Shown: positions 37,255 to 48,626 of the stretch, in pieces
Layout of the letters: the number at the start of each line of letters is the position of its first letter
How positions within the stretch are numbered: the stretch's first letter is position 1
Assembly: GCF_008831285.2 (NCBI RefSeq)
Contig: NC_045143.1
Coordinates: forward strand, 8,007,503-8,071,502
Direction: 5' to 3'
DNA: 64,000 nt
DNA from: Nymphaea colorata
Taxonomy: Eukaryota > Streptophyta > Magnoliopsida > Nymphaeales > Nymphaeaceae
The notes under the pieces: model-generated
Told to the model about the DNA's origin: nothing
What the model saw: the letters and a program-made list of their open reading frames with translations, nothing else
The model's database searches: none
Program-made: the position numbers and the translations under genes

Positions 37255-37346
37255 TCTGGACACGTTCCACCAGCGATCACGTAAACAACAGATGGTCCAA
37301 TCTGGACGCGTTCCACCAGCGATCACGTAAACAACAGATGGTCCAA
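37255..37346. repeat. 46-bp tandem duplication
   Basis: TCTGGACRCGTTCCACCAGC starts at 37255 and 37301, and the units are almost identical. The surrounding 37180-37500 is GC-richer than its neighbours but has no coding frame I can assign. Confidence 0.9.
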
Positions 37347-37792
37347 CCTGTCCTTTTCCGGATCTTAAGCTGTTGGGCGGGCGAGAGTCGAGACCCAAGG
37401 ACCTCGAGTTGGGACAGGTGTGCGATCAAACGTAGAACCTTATTCTCCTGACTGAATCGGGTCAATTCACCCAGTGGGATCCAGTAAATCCACAACATTT
37501 CTAGATTCTTCTTTTATCAGTTTTGCCTGGGATAATAAAGACGACGTGATCTGTTGAGTTGGTTTTCTATAAGAAACGGCCACTCGGTTGTTGGATTTGA
37601 CATGTATACGAGATATTATATTATATTATATTATTGACGTACATTTCGAAAATAGAAAGCCACATGTTTGCTTGTACAAAAAAAGGTGGACATTTTGACA
37701 TCATAACCAATAAGAAATCAACGATACAACCATACCCACTCATTTAAATTTGGAAAACATGGTTTCAACGTTTGAAAAATTAGTGGGCACGG

Positions 37793-38212
37793 TAGAGACA
37801 TCAATCGGACAACATGTCGAAAAAAAGAAGAGGATATGAAACAGAACTTACTATCTATGATTTAGATTCAAGAAATGACTTTCGATCGGATTTAGTAGAT
37901 TCATAGATATTCAAATGTCTGATGAAATTCAGATATGAATTTGGATCGGATTTATTTTTAAACAAGTATCATATATATCCAATACTTTTATATTTTGGAA
38001 ATCGGCCAAGTTCGATTCAAAATTCAGACTCGGATTCATATATAAATCTAAAAATTAGATTCAGATTGTGAAATCGAATTTTGGATTCGGCTTTAAATTA
38101 GGATATGACTATTTTGTTTGTTCATAGGTGAATCTAAACATGTGAATATCCGGAAAAAAGTGGATATAGTTAAGGTTATGTCCAATTCAAATCCATTTTA
38201 TTGACATCCCTA
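37793..38212. mobile_element. hAT-like MITE, TAGGGATGTCAA family, copy C
   Basis: Left end TAGAGACATCAATCGGA, right end TTTTATTGACATCCCTA. Flanks GGCACGG and GGCATGG match at 6 of 7. The GGATTCGG-rich interior is shared with copies A and B. Confidence 0.7.
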
Positions 38213-39559
38213 GGCATGGCCCTCCTTCTATTGTGCATTGAAAAATGTTGGAGCTGATGGGTAATTCAATAATGTACATATACTTAAAGTAGGTGTTTGG
38301 ATATATTTGGGTAACTTTTAATTCAAACAGAAGTCAAACTACTTTGTTTTACTTTATTTAATTTTTCTAGTGCTATTTTATATATATATATATATATATA
38401 TGTATATGTATATATGTGTGTGTGTGTGTGTGTGTGTCTTAGTGTAACTTAGAACCTACATTTTCTAAAATTATTATGTCTGTATCCATATCTATATACT
38501 TGTATATGCCTTAAGTTGGTTAAAACACTAAAATCAAAAAGGACACTCATGTATAAATGTATATATGAACGGTACCCATACTCATATGACTTATTTTTGT
38601 TGTAAAGTAAAGATGCTTAATTAATGTTTTAAAAGAAAGGAAAGCGAGACATTTATCGAATTTTTTCCTTCGGGATAACTATGTGTGCAACAACTTGGAT
38701 GAGTATATGAAGGCCAAAGATGATTTATATCAAGTTTGTAGAAATATTCACATTACAATTTCTTTCAGTATATATATATATATAATGAAGCTTTCCTATG
38801 ACAATGTAGAGTTGCCTTATGATCACACCAAAAAGTTCAACCAAGAGAACGACAGGGTTCGCACTAAGAGTTGAAACTTGATCTGGACTTGAATTGGAGA
38901 CTTGGTCCAAACTTTTGATCTTGCTAGTTGCAGGTGACCCGAAGGGGTATTCATCCTACCACTTGTCAGAGAGTCAAAACCTCCCTTCCTCAACGATACC
39001 AAACTTGCTTTTAATGCTCCGGGATACTGCTCTTGGTGCGCTCTAATTTATGTTCCCGCAATTTTTTTTTCTTTTTTTTACAAGACATGAGGTTGACACC
39101 CTGAATACCTGAACCAAGGTCTAGCCGCCTACCAGCCTCTAATCCAAGCTGTTGCACCAAACCACTCGCGGATTATATCTTACTACTTGCTTGTTACCAC
39201 CTGTTTCAAAAAGTTATTGCTTACCACCTGTTTCAAAAAGTTTAACATCTCTTTTTTATGGATTGAAGTGAGAGAACAGACCGCAAGTTTTGGCCACACA
39301 TTGGCTTACTTTGAATAGTAAAACATAATTTGAGATTCCTTTGGTAGTACACTTCACTTTGACCTTGTGATAACATAGCTACTTGGGAATATCTGCCTTT
39401 ATATTAGTCACAAGTTTTCCCTACCAAACTTCTGAACCCTTATTAAATGAAAAGGGAAAAGAAAAGAACTGGGAATAGTGATATGCCTCCCTTTTAAGGT
39501 CAAATTGATTTCCTATGACAATAGAAATATTCATGCAATTTGAAAGTCAGGTATTAACA

Positions 39560-39715
39560 TATCACAATTTGTTTGGGATCTAGTTGAGTTTTAAGGTCAA
39601 ATTCACATTATGAACTTAAAAATTGGATTCAGATATGGTATAGATGTTTCTTTATTCATATTCAAATCTGAACTCGAAGTGGGATATGTGGAGATCCCAT
39701 AAATTAGATTATAGT
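39560..39715. mobile_element. Fragment of the TAGGGATGTCAA MITE family
   Basis: ATTGGATTCAGATATGGTAT and TTATTCATATTCAAATCTGA correspond to the middle of copy B. Neither end is preserved. Confidence 0.4.
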
Positions 39716-41331
39716 AAAGGGCAAGTGTGATTTGAATATAATCCCTTGACTTCCGTGTTTACTCTGTGGTTGAAACTGTGACAAAAATTTGTGGGATTGA
39801 AGCCTATAAACACATGCTTAAGCTTTGATGAAATAACAAAAACACGGCTGAGTTCTAATTAATTTTATTTAAGTGTTTAAACTAATTTTAAAACAGATAA
39901 TTAAATGAAAGAACTTTAAGATCAAGCATGCTTTGTTATGTCACCAAAAGCGAAATGTATTTTGGATAAAAAAAAACATTCATTAAAATCTGAAAATTGA
40001 TTCACAACTGAATCATTTCAGGGAAAAACTCATGATATCAGAGATCTTTTAAAAAATTCAAGACCGTAAAAATGAGAAATTGTTAGGAAAATGTGGAAGC
40101 AAAAACAACTAAAACACAGCACGATTCACGAGGTTCAATCCAACAAAAGGAATAAATAATAACAAAAACATTAAAGATCAAGATGTCAAATCAACTCAGA
40201 TAGAGACTTTAAAAACATGGAGTTGCATTCATGGGTCAATTGTTATGGGCAGCAATTTGTTATTGTTCCATGAATCCGTCCTAGGCCAAATTCATAGAAT
40301 GTTTTAATACTATGTTTTTTTAGTTTGTGAATACTATGGTTTTTTAGTTTGTGAAGCAAATTTATGAAATAGTAACAAACTTTTCTTATTACCAAACAAC
40401 CCCTTGATCTCAACCCATATGAAAATTACATCCATTCCAAAAAAAAAAATACAATATGGAAACATTAAATACTTGGCATTTTCCTCCTCTTTTTTTGTCA
40501 AAACAAACTTAAGGGGCGTTTGAGTTTTGTAAAAACTAGGTTTTATCAATGATTTTTAAAAACTTTGTTTTGTTTTTTTTGGGTGACATCCAAAACCTAA
40601 TAACCTAAAGGGGTTCAGGTTTTTCACTCTTTCATACAAAGTCTGGTTTTGTCAACTTAGTTTTGATGGCACCCAAGCACTCAAACCCAGTTTTGTCTCT
40701 AAAACCTAATGTTTGAAGTGTTTGGGTGTCATCAAACTGGGTTAAAAAAAAACCCCAGTTTTGACAAAACTGTGTTTTGTAAAAGAAAGTGAAAAACTTA
40801 ATCCCTTTTAAGTTATTCAAAAACCAAGTTTTGGATGTGTCATCCCGAAACCACAAAAAAAAAAAACAAAATTTCTAAAACTCATTAAAAAGTTAGGTTT
40901 TCATAAAACATAAACTAATTTTACTAAGCTGGAGCACAAATGCCTCCTTACTCTTTTCCTTTTTTTTGTTTTTTGGTTACACCTACTTTTCATTGGCTTT
41001 AAAAGACGCAAACAAAATAAAGCAGCCTTTTCTCCCTAAAAGAGTGCGCGATTCGCCGCCCATGCCTATTCTAACGGCAACGGCCGACTCTTTGTACATT
41101 CTGGACCATAGCTTTGGAGTCCCCATTATTTATTACACTGGCTGACAACCATGGCCATTGATTGGCCTTCCGTTGACAAAAAAGCGTCGCTAATTTATGT
41201 ATATCTCCTCTTTCCCAGCAGTTGTAATGGCGCACGCATTGCATTACAGTTTGTTTCACGTTGAGATTTGGCTGCAGACGACGGCTGCCTACAACCATTG
41301 TGCCCAAAAGAGATCTGAAGCTCCATTCTTC

Positions 41332-41417
41332 TTTGTCATGTCTTTTAGGTCTAGGGTTGAGTTGGGGCCAGCGCTTTGTCATCTCTTTTAGGTCTAGGGT
41401 TGCGTCGGGGCCAGCAC
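41332..41417. repeat. 43-bp tandem duplication
   Basis: TTTGTCATSTCTTTTAGGTC starts at 41332 and 41375. Both units continue into GGGTTG and GGGGCCAGC. Confidence 0.9.
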
Positions 41418-41454
41418 ATAAGTGCATCATCAACATGATGCCAGACCAGACCTA

Positions 41455-41515
41455 GCACTCATAGGAATTGAAACAGAGACACAACCGTTTTACCACACCT
41501 CCACCTGACCAGCTA
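41455..41515 (-). mobile_element. Possible SINE head
   Basis: On the minus strand GGTCAGGTGGAGGTGTGG is followed by CTCTGTTTCAATTCCTATG. These resemble pol III A and B boxes at normal spacing. No tail or duplication was identified. Confidence 0.25.
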
Positions 41516-41855
41516 AATATGTTATGCTCCTTGTTGCACTTATCCAAAGAAAAATAAAGAACTTCCATGGTGCCAACTTGTTTCCCTCTCTAGCGGAGTT
41601 TAGTGGAGGACGCCCATAATATTATGGAGAGTTCAACAATGGCGAACATGGTCAGTTGTTACCTTATCGCAGTTTGGGAATAGTGACGTTATGTTACTGT
41701 CTCATGCATCAAACCCAAGAATTGGTTATATTCATTAGACACTTTAAAAAGAATGTAATCCACTTTTTAGGGCAGATGCATAACATTATCGCAAGGAAAA
41801 GATGACCCACCAAGGTGATGTGGCTAGTACTGTAAGTATCGGTTTTCATCTAGTT

Positions 41856-41859
<4 letters not shown>

Positions 41860-41931
<72 letters not shown>
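41860..41931. repeat. (TA)n(TG)n microsatellite
   Basis: About 58 bp of TA followed by about 14 bp of TG. Confidence 0.95.
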
Positions 41932-41932
<1 letters not shown>

Positions 41933-44900
41933 GAATTGAAGAAGAATGATAGTTGTAGACCTTTAGGTGCAGGATCAGATCAATCAAGAATGAACTTTAA
42001 CTATTGATTTTGCTTTCAAGGACTGTTGAAAGAAAAAGGAGAGAGAAAGACAGATGAGGGTAAGGCTCTGAACCTGGCCATTCGCTGTATTTGGAAATTA
42101 TGCGAGGTGAACATGTAAAAAGGAACACCTTCACAAATGGCTACTATAAAGAGTGATAAAAGTTTTCACAAAAAGAATGACAAAGAAACTTGCCACGTTA
42201 ACTTTATTAAGATGCTGATTTGATCCATATTGTAGTCAAACAAAGAAGGCTAAACGTTAGACTATATATGTTTGCGGTCCAAAACCAACAGAACACCTTT
42301 ATATTGTTCTACTTTTTGGCAGAAGAAAACTTCATCCTACTGCTCAAAAGTTAAAGCCAAATCTGATTGAAAACAAAAACTGGTTGCCTAGGAGCCCCCG
42401 TTCTAATTGACTGTCGTATCGACCTCTTGGGCTTTAACTTTGATTTTAACTTGTTTTGGTTGGTTTGAAAATCATAAAAGAGATAAAAATCAAAGTCTGG
42501 TGATTGATAGCAGGAGAGGGGTGAACTTTTCCATGTAAATAGTTATGAGATCCACGTTTTCCCTCCGAAAACTTAATTTTTCTATGTAATATAACACGAC
42601 TGTTTGATTTCAAAGACATAGAACAGGTACAATTTCACTTATTCTTACAACTCAAAACATTTTCTTTCAAGCCCATCAAATACCTCCGGAAGATGAAGAA
42701 TCTCGTTCACTCTGTCGACGTCGAGCTGTCGTATATATAGAAAAGGGATATTTTACCGAAAAGATGCCCGACTTTTAATCCACCAATTACATAAACATGT
42801 TCAAGTTTCAAAGAACTTTCATTTGACCGCTTACTGTTCATAATATATAAATGGATCCAACAGCCGAACATAAAAAATATTCAAACACGACAATCGTTTT
42901 TGTTGTTTCTTCAATAGTTTAAGTTTACTTTAGAGGAAAAAAATCTTTATTAAATAACGCATGCAGTTTATAACCCCTTGCATGCTATGTTTGATTTGGA
43001 TTTACGTTCATGGTAGTTGCCCTGTCAAAATCTGAGAGGCTGCTTTTTCTTTAATCGCAGAACGCCAAGGAAGAAGACGACGCCAGCAGCATCATGCAGC
43101 CACGTTTCGAAGTGGGAAAAAATTTCCTAGGAAAAGGTTTCTTGCCTTGTTAAACTTCTCCTGTTGCTTGCAGGACGAGGCCGTCGGGTGGCGGTGGAGA
43201 GATTGCCGTTCAGTTACGTCAGCCGACCGGAAAAGCACCGGCGGGAGGAAAATGTTTTACATTTTAGATCACAGTTGAAACCCTCCCTTTCTCTTTGTCT
43301 CTGCATCTTAAAGTAGTGGAGCGTGGTACATAAGTTGAACGGCATACTGCTGCGATCACGAATGCAAGAACTCAAAGGCAGGGAGAATGGAGAGCCCTTC
43401 AGACGATCTTTTTTAAGATGGTGGGTAGTTAAGTATCACTCACCTGGAAACCTCTCTTTCCTTTTCAATCTCGTGACAAAGATATGTTTTTTATTTGCTT
43501 ACTTTATTTTCAAACATTTATGTTAAGAAATTGTTGGTGACATAAAGCCCACGAGAGCCACAAATCCACACCCAAAAGGAAAGAAAAAAGACAAATCAAA
43601 CAACAGGGAAGAAAGAAGGTCAACTCACCTTTCAAGGCCTACTTTTTCTTCCTGCACTTTAACCTTCACAAATGTACGGAGGACGAATTTCATCTTAGTG
43701 GAGGGAGTGAGATTTCACTCCTAAGGAAATTTTACCAATGTAAAATGGGCCATTGCTTTTCCACAATACATTTTACTGAAGTAAAAATTATTACTACCAG
43801 TTGGGGAATCTCTGTTAGCACACCTTGTAGAGACTGCCAGTTATCTAGGGTGTGTTTGATTGGCAAGAATCACTGAAATTTTAGAATCAAAATTCTTGTT
43901 CTTGTTAAAATGGGAGTCGTTTAATCAAACGCAGAATCTTATATGGTTTGGCTATGGTCGATATATATCTCGGTCTGGAGCCAAACAACTATTTCTCATC
44001 TGTGAAGAATGCCAAGTTTATTAAATTTAGCAGATGTATGTGGACATCTCCTGTCATCACAATCTTAATAAGAACCAGATATGTGTGTTTTCTTTTTATT
44101 ACTACCCACCAAAAAAAGAATCAACATCAGCAATTTTTTTTTTTTTTACATTACAAAAGATTCAGTCTCCGCATATATGGTGACAATCTAACTTGTCGAT
44201 ACTCATTAACTCTTTTAAGAAAAATTTGCATGAATATTTAGCCCCTGAAATACTTGTTCTAGCCTCGAAGGGAATAGCACAAGCGGGTGGGTTTGGAGGC
44301 GCATTGAAGATGCGCCTTCAGTTTGAAACACACCTATGCTCATTGTACCATAAAAGAAGTGGTTTTTACCTGCAAGTTAAGCATGCAGTGATCTTACAGC
44401 CCGGTACCATCACAGGTACTTTTCCGTAAAATATTTTTTCTTTTTCTTGTTGAAAGCAGCATTTTAGAAATTACTTTTCCCAAGGTTGAGACAAATTTTG
44501 CCATCTTCCCCTTGCTTGACGACATGGCCAACAAACAATTCTCAACTAATGTTTGGCCTGTTCACCAACAACTAAAAGCCCAGCATCCTTCTCGATTCAT
44601 TTTTGAAAATTTCTTGCTTGACAGAATTTCTTGGCCTGGTCAGTCTTGATGATTGCAGCAACCTTAGCCACACAGTTTATGAACAGATATAATTGCATTA
44701 GGTGCAACGTCCATTATTCAAACATTGATGATTGATCTTAGAATTAGGATGTTGGTCAATGGAAAATCATCCCCGAGGAGTGCTGAGTCTATTACCCACT
44801 AATCTTCAGTGCAAATCTTCCAAAACCAATGAGTTGCAGCCACTTCAAGTGTGCCCAAGCAAGAATTTCAACATGGCAGGTATAACTGGCAGGGTTCTGA

Positions 44901-45418
44901 TCAAGATTGTGACAACAAGAATATGACTTTTGGATTAGGTTGAATGAGATGGCTGGATGGTAAAGGAGAACCAATCACAATTGAACACAAGTTAACGATG
45001 TTGGTTTTGAATCGCACAAGCGTAAAAGAAAAGGCACAAAGTAGTCTTTAATTGCCTAATGGAAGGAAGACAAACAATTACAGTGAACGCATCTGCTTTG
45101 CCTCACCAATTAATCATTAAAGAAATATAGTAATGAATAAATAAGTATATTCCAGCGAAGATGGTAGCTTGACAACACGGATGAGTGTACATACTTGAGT
45201 TTTAAGGTTTCCAGCTTGTCAAGTTTTATATGTTTATGATCGCATAATTAGGAGCAGGAATACAAAATAATAGAACTAAATATTATGATTGTATAATGAG
45301 CAGTGGTACAGAATAATATAAGCAAATAGGACAGCCATCTGCATCAAGTGAAAGTACCTGCTAACTTTATTATATCATTCAAGTAAAGCTGGGGAAGTAC
45401 AAAGAATGAACTTAGAGA

Positions 45419-45878
45419 TTACAACTGAATTATGGGAGCGCAGAGATCGCGTATGAAGACCTTGTCTTCTACCTGTGGCATTTGAGTAGGCAGACCGGCA
45501 TGTATCTGAGAGCAACTACTGCCAGAATAAAGGCAAATAAGACCTTGCACATAGTTGTTTATGCTTGGCAGTTGCTTAATGCAAAATGGCAGCGGCTAAA
45601 AATGAAGCAACATAAACATATATAAAATCTTCGTACTTTTTTTTTCTTTCCCCAACTGTCAAGATGGACTTAAATTACTGCGACCTTTATATTGTTATCA
45701 AGGCCTAGACAGGGGAAGAATGGATGACCAGAACTTACAGAACAAGGACGATACATAATATATATACCTGCACATTGGGCATGACGAGAATTTTCCATTC
45801 CAAACTGGAGTTATAGTTCGGTTCTTGAGCATCCTTGAGAGACCTAAACCTTGAGGAGTACTTGTGAAGACTCGGCAT
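45419..45878 (-). CDS. Possible two-exon small protein, unidentified
   Basis: On the minus strand an ATG at 45878 opens 37 codons ending at a CAG|GTATAT donor (45768). A TTTTTAG acceptor precedes a second segment, 45595-45419, that continues in the same phase to TAA. The product would be 95 residues, starting MPSLHKYSSRFRSLKDAQEP and ending IRDLCAPIIQL. No domain, signal peptide or membrane segment is recognised. Open stretches this long occur by chance in this window, so support is limited to good splice sites and compatible phase. Confidence 0.22.
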
Positions 45879-46739
45879 CAAATCATTGTATTAATCATGT
45901 AAGCCGTCTGAAAATGATTTTGGAGCCCTTTTTTCCTCTTTTCCGTTCTTGGCTGTACTGCTTTCAATTTAAATCTGATTTCTTATCTCTGTAGTTGATT
46001 AGCCCAAATCCGAGACACCTACCCGACACCATACATGTGTTTCACCATTGCGTAAACTGCAATATCGATTTCCACAGTGAAAACCAACATGTTGGCAATT
46101 GGAGTCGGCTATAAAGATTAACTTAAATTTCTTGATTGATTCTAAATGTACTACTTAAATTTCTTTAGTGATGTTAAATTTATTTATAAAGATTAACTTA
46201 AATTTCTTAATTGATTCTAAATGTACTTAAATTTCTTTAGTGATGTTAAATTTATCTTTCATTAAACATACCGGCCGTCATGGGGCTGCATTGGCTGATA
46301 TAGGCCCAGCCTTGTATTGGCCAGCTTTTAAGAAGGTCATATCAGCCACAATAGATCTGTCAATCCGGAGCATATTAGAAACAGGGGCCATGAGTGCGAG
46401 GCTATTTCCATTGCCCGAGTAAAGGCCCACCTCTCCTCTTCCCCCTATCCATCCAGGCACACTTGTATATCGGTTGGTCATAGCCAACCTAGAATTTCAT
46501 GCAGCCCAGCCTCTTCTCTTGTGCCATGGGCTCTGGTATGATAAGCCGGCAGGTTCCTCATAGCAGACGTACTCCAGAAGATGTGGACAAGCTGATATGG
46601 AAAACAAATGCGAGATGCCAAATCCTTCTCCGAAACTGCTAAGGCTTGACTGCCTGTTCACGATTGTTTATCTGCTGGGTAAGAGATGCAGATATTGAAT
46701 GCAAGCATTCTTGTCTAATATTGCATGCAACTTCCATCT

Positions 46740-47015
46740 CGCATATCCTGGTAACTTAATTTCCACAAATCATCTGCTGGGTTAGGCTCCCATCCTTTAT
46801 TGACAACAAAATAAGTAATATACAAAAAAAGTTAAAACCTCTATAGAAGGAATGCATGCATAGGCATTCAATGTCTGCTCTCATACCTGATAATTTAATT
46901 TCGCAAATAACTAGCCGAGACAATTTCCACAAAGCACCTGCTGGGGGTGAGGCCTTTGACCTTTATTGACAACAAAATAGGATCTATATACAACAAAAAA
47001 GTTACAGCCTCTAGC
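46740..47015. repeat. Direct duplication of about 110 bp
   Basis: CCTTTATTGACAACAAAATA, the preceding TTTCCACAAA and the following AAGTTAAAACCTCTA/AAGTTACAGCCTCTA occur twice in the same order, near 46760-46845 and 46925-47012. Confidence 0.8.
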
Positions 47016-47384
47016 ATAGTATTCGGAAATTTACATTACTGTTGAATAGAATTTGAAAAAAAAAAAAAATCAGACATAGGGTTCCAGATCGCAGGTTTTA
47101 GTGTCCACTCTCTAGTATGGAAACCCAATATTTGTGCAAAAACAGCACATTTCCAAAAACAAAATAATCCACAGCTACTTGAAGCTGATTTGCAATTTCT
47201 ACTTGGATGATTCTGGAAATCTAGCGGACAAAAACTTTCGACCATCTAAAACCTAAGCCATCCACTGTTAGCTTGGATAAGTATATTGCCTAGAATATGG
47301 GTCACTGCGGCCAAGTTGTATTGCCCTAGAATATGCATGTTTAATATTTTTTTGTTTCCCTTTCTATTCTTTGGATCATTCTTT

Positions 47385-47940
47385 AATGTGCATGTTTGCA
47401 TACTAAAGAGGAAAGCTGACGATGCTGAATTGAAATAAGGACACCTCTTCTTTTACACACCCACTACATACATATGCCCTTCACAGCCTCGCCAATCTCG
47501 ACCAACCTTGATAGTCATATCAGGATAATAACATACTAAAGTTGACCTGTGGTGTGCTGGTCGCATTTAACATTACCTCTATATGTGTTCCACGTAAAGA
47601 AAAAAAACATTACTCTACGTGGTAGGTTAAAAGCCTTCGAATTGAAAGCTCGGTTTTTCGGAAATGTGTATGTTTGAACACTAAAGAGGACAAAAGATAA
47701 TGCTGAATTGAAATAAGGTCACCTCTTCTTTAACACATCCACTACATGCATATGCCTTTCGCAGCCTTGTCAACATCTACAATAAAGAAGACCACGATAG
47801 TCTTATCAGGTAACATACTAACAGGTAAACAGATTCCTGTGGAGGCACTTAACATTACCTGTATATACGTTAGACCTCGTAAAGAAAAAGCATTACTCTA
47901 AGTAGTATCTTAAAGGCCTTCAAATTGAAAGTGAAAAAGT
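47385..47940. repeat. Tandem duplication of about 278 bp
   Basis: Copies start at about 47385 and 47663. Shared landmarks in the same order include CTAAAGAGGA, GATGCTGAATTGAAATAAGG or AATGCTGAATTGAAATAAGG, CACCTCTTCTT, TTAACATTACCT and GCATTACTCTA. The copies differ at many bases, so it is an older event. Confidence 0.85.
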
Positions 47941-48626
47941 TCGATATCCGGCATACCTTCTAATACAATTGGTAGGGGAGTTCCTAACCACAGCAAGCCA
48001 ACCAAGTTAAAGTACATCGTGTCTTTTCGAATTCAAGGCCCCTTGAAGCATTCTGAAGTTGCCACTCCCAACTACACAACCAACACCTACCGTCCTATGC
48101 CCAAATTGGTGAAGTCCATGGTATGAAAACAGGGACGGCAGACCAGCAACTACTAAGGCTCTAGACTTCATCATGGATCGGCCTAGAAAGAAACAAAGAT
48201 CAAGTCAATCCACGTTTGCACCTTGTGAATGTTCAACGCCACCATGACCATAAGCGACGGACCATACTTCCCAATTAGTGTAACATCAGCGATAAACTGT
48301 TAAGCCACTTAGACCAGGTTGTGGTACCCCATGGTGCCGAGTCTAACACCAAGTGCATCAATGGCAGTTTTATATCTAGAGAATCAGAAGAAGCAGGAGG
48401 GAGACAAGAATATCAAGAATAAATTGTGCAAAGCCACATTGAAAGTTCAAAGCAAGACAATGAAACCCTTAATGGAAGAACAGCCAAGATTCATATGAGC
48501 ATGATCCATCTACCGATCACACATTACCACAGCACCAATGCACAACCCGTGTCCAAAGTTACCCCCAGACTTCAAAAGAGGAAGAGAATTTTTGGCACCT
48601 AACCCTCTTCCTCGAGCACCTGAAAA

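Larger units (their letters stand above)
38213..45418. other. Intergenic, repeat-rich
   Basis: No gene recognised. Contents: (TA)n(TG)n at 38380-38438; a partial TAGGGATGTCAA-family fragment near 39560-39715; a fold-back-like stretch at 40511-40900 with GTTTGGGTGTCATC motifs in both orientations; a 43-bp duplication at 41332-41417; (TA)n at 41860-41931; and a GC-richer block at 43050-43260 without an assignable frame. Confidence 0.4.
45879..48626. other. Intergenic, with two local duplications, downstream of the MYB gene
   Basis: Apart from the duplications at 46740-47015 and 47385-47940 nothing is recognised. Sequence from about 48200 to 48626 is the 3' flank and probable 3' UTR of the MYB gene. 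Confidence 0.4.
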
